DNA of 64,000 nucleotides from Linanthus parryae (taxonomy: Eukaryota; Streptophyta; Magnoliopsida; Ericales; Polemoniaceae): NCBI GenBank assembly GCA_023055425.1, contig JALGPY010000001.1, positions 143,307,368 to 143,371,367 on the forward strand, given 5' to 3'. A program made the translations under genes and the position numbers. Each line of letters opens with the position of its first letter. Within the stretch, counting starts at the first letter, position 1. This document shows, one piece after another, positions 32,671-43,606 of this stretch. A model generated the notes under the pieces. The model saw only the letters and a list, made by a program, of their open reading frames with translations. It searched no databases and was not told the origin of the DNA.

Positions 32671-32823
32671 TGGTAGTCTACCGCCCAAAGCACAAAAGAG
32701 ATGAATGATAAGAGAAGAAGAGGAAAGTGATATGTCTACTAGTAAAAGACTCCTATAACCTTCTTTATCTTCTCTTATCATCTCATCTCTTTTATGCTTA
32801 AAAGTTCAAACAACAAACTACCA
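32671..32823. mobile_element. Short MITE-like inverted repeat
   Basis: TGGTAGTCTA...AAAGAGATGAATGATAAGAGAA on the left pairs with TTCTCTTATCATCTCATCTC...AACTACCA on the right. 153 bp, noncoding. TSD and superfamily not clear. Confidence 0.6.
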
Positions 32824-32972
32824 TGCTGAGGACTGAAGAAGCTAAGACGCCAACAGATTGAATGGTTCCCATATATATTGTAAATTAACTAATGTTTAAG
32901 CATATATCATTTTGTCGGCTCCCCTCATTTCATCAATAAAGCTTAACATGTATGAGGTATGATGGTAGTGAC

Positions 32973-33748
32973 TAAGGGCATCTCCAACTCCATGGGGGGA
33001 GGGGGAGGGGGAAGGGGAAAATCGTATAAAAATACGGTTCATGTCCAACCCCATGGGGGGAGGGGGAGGGGGAGGGGGTGCTACGGGGATAAATTTTGCC
33101 TTGGGTGAGGGATGGTTAGGGGGGATTTTCCCATGGACATCCCCTCCCCCTCCCCCTACATGGAATGATTAATTAATTGAATATTTGACAATTTTAATTA
33201 CACATACTAATATTTTGTAATTATATTATGTATTTTATTATTATGATTAATAAATTTTATTTTGTATTATTTTTTAAAATTAATAATGTATTCACGATTA
33301 TTGGAAAGTATATTTACGAAAAGTCATCGTTATCTTATTTTTTGAAATTTAATAAAACTTATTTTTTATACTGTTAACAATTATAATTTCAATAATTAAA
33401 AAATACGGTTAAAAACATCAAATTTATTCAATGATAACGATACAAAATATATCATTTTTTTTATTATTAACCTTTTTTTTGTGTGTGTATATATGTATTG
33501 GTAAACAATTATGTATTTACTTTTTCTGGTATTAATAATTCATTTTTAAATCATTAAATATATATATTACAAATTAATTTTTAGGTGGGGGAAAAGAAAT
33601 GGGTTGGAGACGATTAGTAGTTTGGCGGAAGGGGAGGGGGAGGGGGAGGGGGAAAATGGTGGGCCCGTGAGGTGAGGGGGAGGGGGAGGGGGAGGGGGAG
33701 GGGGAGGTGACAGGAGGGGGAAAAAGCAATGGGTTGGAGATGCTCTAA
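32973..33748. mobile_element. Tourist-like MITE (32976-33745), TAA TSD, G-run rich
   Basis: TAA at 32973-32975 and 33746-33748 flanks GGGCATCTCCAAC at the left and GTTGGAGATGCTC at the right, a terminal pair common in plant PIF/Harbinger-derived elements. Subterminal regions hold repeated GGGGGAGGGGG runs (33000-33080, 33633-33720) and a C-rich counterpart (33141-33162). The centre (33180-33580) is AT-rich and noncoding. Confidence 0.85.
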
Positions 33749-34571
33749 GTGATCTGAAGGAAATGGCCTATTTACTGAAGTACTGTGCTAGGTACAGCTT
33801 TAAGGTTATAGAAATTCACACACTTTTTCAAATGGATGAATACAAATTGGAAATAGGAAGGAACTTATCAGCATTATTTGATATGAAAATGCATCTGTGT
33901 TCAGTTCTTAGTTTTTGAAATCCTATCCTCATTTTGTATATCATGATATCTATTGTATCCTTTTCTTTCCATGAAATATATTCATAGATTTCGGCCGTGT
34001 GAGGAAAATATTAAGGGCCGCACTCTGAAACTTCCTCTAACAATTGAAATTGCTTTGGTTATCATTCTTCCTTGTATAGTAATATGTAGCAAAATTTTAA
34101 AACTTGAAGAGTCTGCGAACTATTTAAATTTGATTTCTACTAGGTACAACTGCAAAATATGTTTATCTTAGAGCTTGTCTTAGTGATCTAGTTCTATTGC
34201 TGGCCTTGTTGGATAGACAATGTCAAGCTAAGAGAATGAAATCAATCCTATGTAGAGCTGATGAGATTTATCACACCAAAAAGCAGTTCTAACTTATTCA
34301 GCATATTTCACTAGAATTGGCTTAGTAGAAGAGGACTCATGAGGTATGAAACTACTACCCAAGTACTGACAGAACTTTATGCACTCCCATTCTGTCCTTT
34401 TCAAACTTTAGGTAAATCTTTAAATGTTTTTAACCGAAATAGGTTTCCAACCTGCGATTATTGATTTAGTAACATGAACTCTGTTTTGGAACCAAAGAAG
34501 CAATTAAGAATCCTTGTTTCAAAATTTATTACCTACTACTTTACCTTGTCGACTTCTTCCGTTACACACCA
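33749..34571. other. Intergenic, no gene recognised
   Basis: AT-rich sequence; short frames such as 33953-34171 have no recognisable family. Confidence 0.55.
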
Positions 34572-34580
34572 AAAAAGAAA

Positions 34581-34640
34581 GGGTAAAAGACAAAAACCAA
34601 AAATATCCCTAGTCTTTGGGAATTACAAAAACCACCATTG
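34581..34640. repeat. Left terminal inverted repeat of the outer MULE
   Basis: GGGTAAAAGACAAAAACC, then AAAATATCCCTAGTCTTTGGG and AATTACAAAAACCACC, matches the inverted right end at about 60030-60121, allowing for an extra repeat there. Confidence 0.88.
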
Positions 34641-35278
34641 TTAGTGATGGACGTTGGACAAATACTACCCTTCTGTTAGTGTCAGTCAATAATGGGTGCA
34701 ATATGTCTTTTTTATGACCATTTTGCCCCTTTTTTGTTTTTGTGTTTATTTTGTTGATATTCTTGTTTTTGTTTTGATGAATTGTTGATATTCTTGACCA
34801 CTGTTCTTGGTGTTCTTCAACACTACCACCAAATCGCCACCACTGCCACCAAATCCCCACCACCACCAACACCAAAACCATCAGACCAAACACCACCATA
34901 AACAACAAGCAGTAGACCACCCAACTCTGCCATATCCTTCCCGAACTTCACACTTTCTAACCTGCATAACCAATAATAACCAAACCGACATCGATAATCT
35001 TAATTGATGCACAAATTAGGTAGAATCTAGTTTATGAATGGAACACATCTTCAAGAATTGGAAAAGAAAGAAAACACCACCAAAATTGCAATTCTTTTTC
35101 TTCGCTCTGATTCACCAAATCACTAAGAACAATAAACATGCACCCCAACATTCCACCCATAAAACCCTATCTCATCTCAGCAATCCTCTGGAAACAATTT
35201 GGGTTTGAGTCTCTGGCGGAAATGGGGGCAGAACAGAGTCGTCTTTTTGACCCAGCAGCAAGAACAGAGGTGTTTCGG
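34641..35278. other. Outer MULE interior, left part
   Basis: Noncoding as far as I can see; a CACCACC-rich low-complexity patch lies at 34810-34920. It ends in TTCGG (35274-35278), the TSD of the gypsy element. Confidence 0.5.
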
Positions 35279-35399
35279 TGTCATGATCTTGGCAGTGGAC
35301 TAAATTGAAACCACTGCCAAATTGATGACTTATAATGAGGAGTAGCAGCTGCCGTGGATTTGGGTTACCGGGTGAATCGTAGCCGTTCATTTCTTTTAA
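35279..35399 (+). repeat. 5' LTR of the gypsy element, first part
   Basis: TGTCATGATCTTGGCAG start, matching the 3' LTR at 41965-42085. Ends in TTCTTTTAA (35391-35399), the left TSD of the inserted MULE; the rest of this LTR is at 36867-37227. Confidence 0.93.
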
Positions 35400-36866
35400 G
35401 GGTAAAAGACAAAAACCACCCCTCGAGTATGGGTTATATACAAAAACAACCCTCGTGTTCGGGGATATACAAAAACTACCCCTGTGTCCGTTAGCATCTA
35501 ACGGCGCACTAACGGAGGTGTGAAAAAACAAAAATACCCTTCGGACAAAAACAAATTACTCCACATAAAGTCCAATTATTCTTCTTCTTCTTCTCTCATT
35601 TTGTAACCCTAAATTTCTCCATGCCTTCCTCTCTTCAACCCACACAACCCATCTCCACAACAACCATCACTACCATCTCTGCTTTGAGCACCGCCCGGAG
35701 ATATGAAGATTGAGAGAAAGAGTGAAGTCTTCAGTGAGAGAGAACTAACCCATTTCTCTCAACCGGTATGGGTTTCTTGCTCTCTGCAAAGCCCCTCAAG
35801 TTTTAGATTGGAAGGACGCTCGATGGAGCGGCGGCGGCTCTGGGTTGGGGAAACGAAGAAGAAGAACAAAAACAGGGGAGATCCAGAGCATCCAAATCCG
35901 AAGAAGAGGCAAAGGTCGAACCTTTTTGGGAGTAGTTCCGGGTTTGCTAAGATCTATACGATTGGGTATTGTTGGCGGTGATTTCGGCGGTGGCTGTGGT
36001 AGATCGTGGGACGGAGATGACGAGGACGGCGAAAGAACAACCCCGGCCTCCTGGCGGTCTTGGCGGACTACGGTGGTGGTGTTGGCGGTTCTCTCTTCTT
36101 CGATGATTCGCCGGAACAATCACCGAACCACGATTGCGACGACTGTACGAGTGTGCTTTAGATTTCTGGGTTTGGTTTCTCAATCGGCGTGGGTTCGGGG
36201 TTGGTGACGAAGCCGCTGCTTCGGGATTCTTCGGTTGTTCTGCTCGGCTTGAGCAGAGAACGACGGTGGTGAGGGGTTCACAGAGAGGCTGGGCTTTGGT
36301 GGTGGCGGTTTGATGGTAGGACGGCGATGCTGGTGTTGCGGCAGTGGTCGGCAATCGGGGGAGACGATGGCGTGTCTGGGTTTATAGCTGTTGGGAGTGA
36401 GAGAGAAGTGTTTGAAGCAGGTCAATTTCATTGATGGAGAAATGGGTTGTATGTTGGTATCGTAACAGAGGGGAATGTGGAGAAGATGATGGGGATATCG
36501 TAAAAGTAGAGAGACCCTTGCGCCTTGATTTCTGGGTTTTGTTGCCAATTTTACGAATCTGTTTGAGTTTGATTTAGTTTCTGGGAATCAGATTGTGGTG
36601 TTGTTGCGGTGGTGGTGGTGTTGCGGTGGTGGTCAAGAACATCAACATACACACACAAAATACAGCTAAGGGCAAAATGGTCAAAAAAAAAGACAAATTG
36701 CACCCCTATACTAATTGATTGTAACAGAAGGGTGTTTTTTGTCTAACGTCCATCCACTGACAGGGGTGGTTTTTGTCTAGACAAGGGTGGTTTTTGTATA
36801 TCCCCAAACACGAGGGTTGTTTTTGTATATAACCCATACTCGAGGGGTGGTTTTTGTCTTTTACCC
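35400..36866. mobile_element. Inner Mutator-like element inside the gypsy 5' LTR, 9-bp TSD
   Basis: 1467 bp between two copies of TTCTTTTAA (35391-35399, 36867-36875). The intact 3' LTR has a single copy (42077-42085) and serves as an empty-site control. Terminal inverted repeats exceed 70 bp: GGGTAAAAGACAAAAACCAC, CTCGAGTATGGGTTATATAC and AAAACAACCCTCGTGTTCGG match their inverses at 36780-36866. The termini are the same family as the outer MULE. The interior (about 35700-36400) is GC-rich and gene-like in composition, possibly a captured fragment, but no family is recognised and no transposase is present. Confidence 0.93.
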
Positions 36867-37227
36867 TTCTTTTAAACGTTGGGTTCAAATAATCAATTGG
36901 AACGGTGCCGTTCCAATTGATGGTCGAGTCAGCACAACAGAAGGGCCAGGTGGCAGGCTATTATTGGCTCCATCGACGCAACGAGTTGCTGATGTGTCTA
37001 GTTAGTTACCATTTCCAGTATTTGTAGTTTGCCTCAGTTGTTTCGTTTATTACCAATTAACCCAACGATATATAAGGGGGTATTGTAATGAGAAATATCA
37101 GAAAATTGATGATAATTCACTTTCCCTCTTTCATTTCTGCAAATCTTCTCTCTCTCCCTCTCAAATTCTCTCTTCTCGGTGGTACTCGCCGGCTCTAATC
37201 TCGACTCAGGCGGCTCAGGTCCTATCA
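36867..37227 (+). repeat. 5' LTR of the gypsy element, second part
   Basis: Begins with the right copy of TTCTTTTAA and matches 42077-42437. It contains TATATAAGGGGG at 37069-37080 (TATA box) and ends CCTATCA at 37227, where the 3' LTR has CCTGTCA. Confidence 0.93.
37069..37075 (+). promoter_or_regulatory. Gypsy LTR TATA box
   Basis: TATATAA in the 5' LTR, with the same motif in the 3' LTR at 42279-42285, at a position suited to drive element RNA from U3. Confidence 0.6.
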
Positions 37228-37229
37228 AG

Positions 37230-37245
37230 TGGTATCAGAGCCTGG
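37230..37245 (+). other. Gypsy primer-binding site (tRNA-iMet)
   Basis: TGGTATCAGAGCCTGG starts two bases after the LTR. It is the standard complement of the 3' end of plant initiator-Met tRNA and primes minus-strand DNA. Confidence 0.93.
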
Positions 37246-37270
37246 TTGCGAACTGCATCGGGCCTGAATC

Positions 37271-38920
37271 ATGACAAAAATGGCGAAGACCCGAGGACAA
37301 AGTCACCAGAACATGGATCCAGAAACTAGGGTTGATGTGTTGGAAGAGCATTTGAATGAAGTGGATTAAACCTTGGACGACCTCAGGGAACAGATCGGAG
37401 GCCTAGGTAAAGGTATGAACTCTCAATTACTTGAAATCAGCTCCAATTTGAACAAGAGTATTGAGATGAACAATTTGAATTTGAGGAACAGTTTTGAATT
37501 AAGTTTGGAACGCATAGATGCGAAATTTGATGATCAGTTCAAAAAATTAGCCAACAGCTTTAATCTACTTGCAAATCAAAAGAAAAAAGAGAAGATAACT
37601 GGTGATTCAGAAGTGCTAAATGGAGACTCCATTTCTGGTCCTCCTCCTAGGGTTAGGAGTGAGAGTGTTATGGGAAGTGGTAGTAGAGTGAACCTAACTG
37701 CAGAAAATGGAAATGCCATGAAGAACTATAGCACTACAAGCTTGCCATTACCCAAAATTGAGTTTCCCAGGTTCAAAGGAGTAGATCCCTTGGGGTGGTT
37801 GCAGAAAGTGGAAAGGTGTTTTCTCATCTACACTACGAGTGACTTACAGAAGTTGATTTTTATTTCACTGCATTTGGAAGAGGAAGCTGATAGTTGGTTT
37901 AGATCTGAATTTGCTACACTAGAAGGAGTTTCATGGAATCAGTTCAGTGATAGAGTTTGTGCTGAATTTTCTCAACCTGGACATGAAAATCTGCTGGGAC
38001 AGTTTAATAAATTACAACAAACCACCACTGTGGTGGAATACCAAGTAAAGTTTGAGACACTCAGGCCTAGAATCAAAGCAATACACCCCTAGGCTGATGA
38101 AGAGTACTTTATAAATAGTTTCTTGAGTGGGCTAAGAGAAGACATACAAAGTGCTGTCCAGATGCAATTTCCAAAGACTCTGTCACAAACAAAAGCTTTA
38201 GCTAGACTACAAGAGAACCACATTGCCAAATTGCAAAACTCAATGGAGAGCAATGTCAAGGCCTGGATGAGACCTTACAACACCAACGCCAAGAGTAAGA
38301 CTGCTTCCAATTGGGGTGCAAAGATGGAATCCAACACTACAAAAGGGGAATCAACTTACAACACTCCCTACAAAAGGCTCACAGCTGCAGAAATGAAGGA
38401 AAGAAGAGAAAAGAAACTCTGTTATTTCTGTGATGAAAGTTACACTCCTGGGCATAAGTGCAAACAGAAACAAATCTTTCTCATTATAGGAGGTGAAGAA
38501 GAAGAACATGACTCCACACCAGAAGGGGGTGGAGAGGAGCAAGAAGCTATAGAAGGCACAACGCCACCCCAAACTATAGAGGAGTCAGGAATGGGAATTT
38601 CTCTGCATGCTATGGCTGGCAACTCTGGTCCAGAAACCATAAGAATCACAGGTACAATAAACAATAAAGTAGTGCACATTCTCATTGACTCAGGCAGCAC
38701 ACAGAATTTCATTGATAGTGACACAGCTAGGAGAGTGGGGTGCAAGACTGACAACTTAAAGCCAATGCAAGTAGTAGTGGCAGATGGGAGCATCATACAT
38801 AGTCAAGGGAACTGCAAGAACACCACTATTATGTTACAAGGACATGCCATCCATACTGATCTTAGAGTGCTAGCTTTGGGGGGTTGTGACATAGTCTTGG
38901 GAGCTCAATGGCTCAAGTAA
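37271..38920 (+). pseudogene. Chromovirus gag and aspartic protease
   Basis: The polyprotein start ATG is taken at 37271, the first in frame after the PBS. An N-terminal coiled-coil-like part leads to the gag core (LPKIEFPRFKGVDPLGWLQK, RCFLIYTTSD, EEEADSWF, FNKLQQTTTVVEY). A zinc knuckle of the chromovirus CX2CX7HXC type (CYFCDESYTPGHKC) lies at about 38420-38461. The protease active site is ILIDSGSTQNFID (Asp codon 38687-38689), with VADGSIIHSQG and GCDIVLGAQWL after it. Stops in frame are TAA 37367-37369, TAG 38090-38092 and TAA 38918-38920; no frameshift is needed. Confidence 0.93.
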
Positions 38921-40522
38921 GTTAGCCCCATATCCTTAGACTTCAAGAAAATGGAATTTAGCTTTCAAAGGAAAGGAATCATGGTGACATTGCAGTCTCA
39001 CAACACACCCCTCTCACCCAAACCCATACAGTTACAATCACTCCAAAAGTATTACCAAGAGAATCAAGACAGCATTATGGCACACCTCTGCTCCTTATCT
39101 GCTGCAGACATTTCAAACACCTTACCCCCTCAAATTCAACCACTAATAGAACACTACTCTGAGGTGTTTGAGGAACCTAAGTCATTGCCTCCACCCAGGT
39201 CTCATGATCACAGAATTCCTATAAAAGAAGGAGCACTTCCAGTTTGTCTCAGGCCTTACAGGTACCCTTATCTCCACAAGAATGAGATTGAGAAGATGAT
39301 TAAAGAGATGTTATCCACTGGAATTATTCAACCCAGTACTAGTCCCTTTGCTGCTCCAGTTTTACTTGTCAAGAAGAAGGATGGGACATGGAGATTTTGT
39401 GTGGATTATAGGGGGCTGAATGAGATAACTATAAAAAAAATTACCATTCCAATTATAGATGAGCTTCTGGATGAGCTCAGGGGAGCACAAATCTTCTCTA
39501 AATTAGATTTGAGGGCTGGCTACCATCAAGTGAGAATGTGGGAACAAGATACTTACAAAACAGCTTTTAGGACCCATGAGGGACTCTATGAGTTCAAGGT
39601 CATGCCCTTTGGACTCACCAATGCTCCAGCCACCTTCCAATGTTTGATGAATGAAGTGTTCAAACCACTCTTGAGGAAATTTGTGTTAGTCTTTTTTGAT
39701 GACATACTGATTTATAGTTCTAATATGAAACTGCACTTACAACATCTACATCAAGTGTTTGACATTTTGAAGGAACAGCAGCTATATGCAAAGTTAAGTA
39801 AGTGTTCATTTGGAATTCAAGAGATTGAATATCTAGGAAATGTGATCTCCTATGAAGGAGTGAAAGCTGATCCTCAGAAGATAGCTGCTATGAACTCTTG
39901 GCCACAGCCCACCAACCTTAAAAGTTTGAGAGGCTTCCTGGGATTGACCGGTTATTACAGGAGATTTATCAGGGGTTATGGCATCATTGCTAGACCATTA
40001 ACTGCCTTACTTAAGAAGGGAACATTTACTTGGAGTTCTTAAGCAACTCAAGCTTTTGAGACACTTAAGGCAACTATGGTAAAAACACCAGCATTGGCTC
40101 TTCCTGATTTTTCCAAACCCTTCATCTTAGAAACTGATGCTTGCTATGATGGTATAGGGGCTGTGTTGATGCAAGAGCACCATCCTCTTGCTTATTTTAG
40201 TAAAGCCCTAGCTCCAAGACACCTTGGACTGTCTACTTATGAGAAAGAGCTGCTAGCATTAGTGCATGGGGTGAGTAAATGGAGACCATATCTAGAAGGA
40301 GCTAGATTCATTATTAAGACTGATCACCACAGTTTGAAATATTTGCTGGAGCAAAAGATTACCACTGTTCTGCAACAGAAATGGATCACTAAACTGTTAG
40401 GGCTTTCTTATGACATTGTGTATAAGAAAGGCCAAGATAACAAGGTGGCAAATGCATTGTCAAGAAGGGATTCAGCAAGTTGTGCTAGCATCCCCAAAAT
40501 CATTCCAAAATGGGTGACATAA
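38921..40522 (+). pseudogene. Chromovirus reverse transcriptase and RNase H
   Basis: Same frame as gag. RT landmarks: GIIQPSTSPFAAPVLLVKKK, WRFCVDYRGLNEIT, FSKLDLRAGYHQVRM, MPFGLTNAPATFQ, and the catalytic FFDDILIYS with the two Asp codons at 39698-39703. RNase H follows with ETDACYDGIGAVLMQ, STYEKELLAL, KTDHHSLKYLL and NKVANALSRR, retaining the acidic residues expected of the fold, although the family usually has VADALSR at the last one. Stops are TAA 40040-40042, between RT and RNase H, and TAA 40520-40522. Both follow sites where Gln is plausible. Confidence 0.94.
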
Positions 40523-41935
40523 CTGCAAGCAAGCTATGTGGGGGATGAGTGGGCTCAACAGCTCATTGCCTCACTTTCTATTGACCCCACTACTTCTGGG
40601 GTGTACACTTTGAGTGATGGGGTGATCAAGACTGCAGGACTGCTTTATGTGGGCACTGGTACTGCTTTGAGAACACAGATCATCCAAGAACTGCATAATA
40701 CTGGCATTGGAGGACATTCAGGTATATTGGGTACTTACAAGAGGGTAAAACTGCTCTTCTCTTGGCCAAATCTCAAGAAAGAAGTCAAGACATGGGTGAA
40801 CCAATGTGACATCTGCCAAAGGATGAAGAGTGAGCATGTCCCTTACCCAGGGCTTCTGCAACCCATTCCCTTGCCTGACAAACCCTGGGAGCACATCACC
40901 ATGGATTTTATTGAAGGATTACCTAAATCAGAGGGTAAAACTACCATCTTAGTGGTCATTGATAGATTCACTAAGTATGGACATTTCATGTCTCTCACTC
41001 ACCCTTACACAGCTGAACAAGTGGCTGAAGTGTTCCTTGCCAATGTATAGAAGCTTCATGGACTTCCAGCTTCCATCATTTCTGATAGAGATACTATCTT
41101 CCTCAGCAATTTCTTGCACCAACTCTTCAAGTCTATGGGAACCACTTTGAAATATACAACAGCTTACCACCCCCAGACTGATGGACAAAATGAAAGAGTA
41201 AATCAATGTCTGGAGGTGTATCTCAGGTGTATGGCTAGTGACAGGCCTCATAAATGGGCCAAATGGCTTTCATTGGCTGAATGGTGGTACAACACCAATT
41301 TCCACACTTCTTTACAGCTCACCCCCTTTGAAGCTCTGTATGCTTTAAAACCTCCCCATTTCTCATTCCACCAACTCAATAAGACTGGGACTCCTGAGGT
41401 TGATGCCTTCTTGCAAGATAGATCTAAATTGCTACACCTGCTGAAAGACAACCTCAATAAAGCTCAAGAAAGGATGAAATTGTTTGCTAATAAGCATAGA
41501 AGTGAAAGAGAGTTTCAGATTGGGGATTGGGTTTATTTGAAGCTTCAGCCTTAGAGGCAGCACTCAGTTCAGGTCAGACTTAACTATAAATTGTCTGCTA
41601 GATTTTTTGGACCCTTTCAAATTCTGGAAAAGATTGGCAAAGTGGCCTACAAACTTCAGCTACCCCCTTCTTCTAAGGTCCATCCTGCTTTTCATGTCTC
41701 TCAATTGAAGAAGTCTCTCAAGCCTGCTGCACAGGACAGTTCCCAGCTACCAAAGGTGAGTTTAGATGGCCAATTCTTAGTAGAGCCTGTTGCTATTCTG
41801 GACAGAAAGCTTGCCAAAAAGGGCTCCTCTTCTACAGTCATTGTTCTTACCCAATGGGCCAATCTTTCCCCATCAGAAGCCACATGGGAGGACTATTATC
41901 TGTTAAAGGCTCAGTTTCCGCATTTTAATGCATGA
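40523..41935 (+). pseudogene. Chromovirus integrase with C-terminal chromodomain
   Basis: The H2C2 zinc domain is seen in LHNTGIGGHSGILGT and CDICQRMKSEH. The DDE core has TMDFIEGLPKS (Asp), IISDRDTIFLSNF (Asp) and TDGQNERVNQCLE (Glu). The GPF/Y-type module shows FFGPFQILEKIGKVAYKLQL and HPAFHVSQLKK. A chromodomain-like C-terminus (EPVAILDRKL, VLTQWANLSPSEATWEDYYL, FPHF) may guide insertion to particular chromatin in related elements. Nonsense codons are TAG 41048-41050 and TAG 41552-41554; the natural end is TGA 41933-41935. Everything is in one frame. Confidence 0.94.
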
Positions 41936-41947
41936 GGACATGCATGA

Positions 41948-41964
41948 TCTGAAGGGGAAGATCT
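41948..41964 (+). other. Gypsy polypurine tract
   Basis: CTGAAGGGGAAGATCT lies just before the 3' LTR start TGTCATG. It is purine-rich as expected. Confidence 0.85.
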
Positions 41965-42437
41965 TGTCATGATCTTGGCAGTAGACTAAATTGAAACCAG
42001 TGCCAAATTGATGACTTATAATGAGGAGTAGCAGCTGCCGTGGATTTGGGTTACCGGGTGAATCGTAGCCGTCCATTTCTTTTAAACGTTGGGTTCAAAT
42101 AATCAATTGTAACGGTGCCGTTCCAATTGATGGTCGAGTCAGCACAACGGAAGGGCCAGGTGGCAGGCTATTATTGGCTCCATCGACGCAACGAGTTGCT
42201 GATGTGTCTAGTTAGTTACCATTTCCAGTATTTGTAGTTTGCCTCAGTTGTTTCGTTTATTACCAATTAACCCACCGATATATAAGGGGGTATTGTAATG
42301 AGAAATATAAGAAAATTGATGATAATTCACTTTCCCTCTTTCATTTCTGCAAATCTTCTCTCTCTCCCTCTCAAATTCACTCTTCTCGGTGGTAATCGCC
42401 GGCTCTAATCTCGGCTCAGGCGGCTCAGGTCCTGTCA
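41965..42437 (+). repeat. Gypsy 3' LTR
   Basis: 473 bp, TGTCATGATC to CCTGTCA, uninterrupted. Matches 35279-35399 plus 36876-37227. TSD TTCGG follows at 42438. Confidence 0.95.
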
Positions 42438-42442
42438 TTCGG

Positions 42443-42696
42443 CGGACTCGACATTGCTTTTGCTGAAATCATCATTTTTGTACCACTCTCACCCAATCTG
42501 CATCAATACCTCTCTCTCCGCTCTCTCTCTCCCTCTCTCTGGCTCTCGCTTTCTATTGTTCAGATTGGGAAAGTGATTCCGATGCAGTTACGAGGAAGCA
42601 GAAAACCCATGCGAGTTTCAGTGAAGAACTGAACCCAGAAGAATCGAATGGAGGCGAAGAACGCATTCCTCAAGTGGGTTCGTGTCGAAGGTGGAG
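42443..42696. other. Outer MULE interior, middle part
   Basis: A CT-rich stretch (42500-42550) and a GC-balanced, gene-like stretch (42580-42696) with an ATG at 42649 whose frame continues past the inserted element at 59463. No family recognised. Ends with TGGAG, the TSD of the small minus-strand element. Confidence 0.5.
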
Positions 42697-43043
42697 TGAT
42701 AGCAATAGGCTATCACGCGCACACTCACACAAGCAGCTACACACACACACAAGCAGTTGGGTTCTTCCCCAATTGAATTCTCAGTCGATTATCTCCAGAA
42801 AATCACACACAGACATGGTTTTGTAGAGACTACTAAATGTAAAAGACACCTACCCCCCCCCCCCCAAGAAAGTATTTAGTACGCTACCTTCCCCTGAAAA
42901 ACATGTAATGACATAAAAAGATAAAAAGAAATAATACAAATTAATACTACTTTCTAACATAGTCTTCAAGGTAACCCGGAGGGCGTCGGGCTAGATGTCC
43001 ACGTCTAGGGGCCGTGTCGCCAAATGGATGTGCATCCGTATCA
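42697..43043 (-). repeat. 3' LTR of the small gag element
   Basis: 347 bp, plus-strand TGATAGCAATAGGCTATCAC to CCGTATCA. It carries CA-dinucleotide runs and a poly-C tract (about 42851-42864) that is longer here than in the other LTR. Confidence 0.92.
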
Positions 43044-43056
43044 ACTCCCCCCGGAT
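43044..43056 (-). other. Polypurine tract of the small gag element
   Basis: Minus-strand CCGGGGGGAGT directly before the LTR start TGATACGG. Confidence 0.8.
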
Positions 43057-43440
43057 AACAACCGTCTTGTCCTCAAGGCGGAAGTAGGAGCGGTGTGCGT
43101 CCAAAGCGGCTATTTTCAGACCCTGCAAGACCACCCATGAATCCCCATGCTTAACCTTCAGTGACATCTTGGCGTAATCCGTAATGACTTCGCCGAATTG
43201 TTGAAGCCACTGCACCCGCAAAACGATATGCGATCCTTGGAACTCCAGGAGTAACAATTCAGCCGAAAACGTGTGCCCCTGAAGATCAATCGCAACTTCA
43301 TCACAAGTAGTATCACAATGGAGACAGTACCCATTACCCACTGCAACCTTGAAAGCTGGGGTGGCCTTAAGTGGTAACTGCAACTTCTCGGCCAACTCAG
43401 GATGGATGAAGTTGTGTGTCGCTCCGCTGTCGATAAGAAC
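43057..43440 (-). pseudogene. Ty3/gypsy aspartic protease remnant
   Basis: On the minus strand from 43440 the frame opens with VLIDSGATHNFIHPELAEKL, the protease active site, then continues with TAFKVAVGNG-like sequence, VAIDLQGHTFSAELLLLE, HIVLRVQWLQQFG and a short end (RLEDKTVVIRGE) that runs straight into the PPT and LTR. Everything between the protease and the polyprotein end is missing. The protease is cut immediately upstream of the active site by the LARD array; the upstream gag piece is at 57814-59077. Confidence 0.88.
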
Positions 43441-43567
43441 TGTAATACCCCGTATATTTATCAGGGGTAAAGTGGTAATTTGGAGAGGAAAATACGATTT
43501 TAATTACGAAGTATTATTTGGGTTAATTTATTGTGCTTAAGAAATATGTGTGACAATTCTAAATATA

Positions 43568-43606
<39 letters not shown>

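Larger units (their letters stand above)
35279..42437 (+). mobile_element. Chromodomain Ty3/gypsy element (chromovirus), TSD TTCGG
   Basis: Flanked by TTCGG at 35274-35278 and 42438-42442. It has 473-bp LTRs (the 5' copy split by a MULE), a tRNA-iMet PBS, gag, PR, RT, RNase H, integrase and a C-terminal chromodomain, then a PPT. Without the MULE insert it is about 5.68 kb, complete in structure. All domains lie in one reading frame, broken only by seven nonsense codons. By eye the LTRs differ at roughly a dozen sites, so the insertion is fairly young. The chromodomain and the CX2CX7HXC knuckle place it among chromoviruses; the exact clade is not assigned. Confidence 0.95.

Noticed and set aside
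35845..36548. Overlapping ORFs on both strands in the inner MULE
   Set aside because: GC-rich sequence is open in several frames; I recognise no protein. Kept only as a possible captured fragment.
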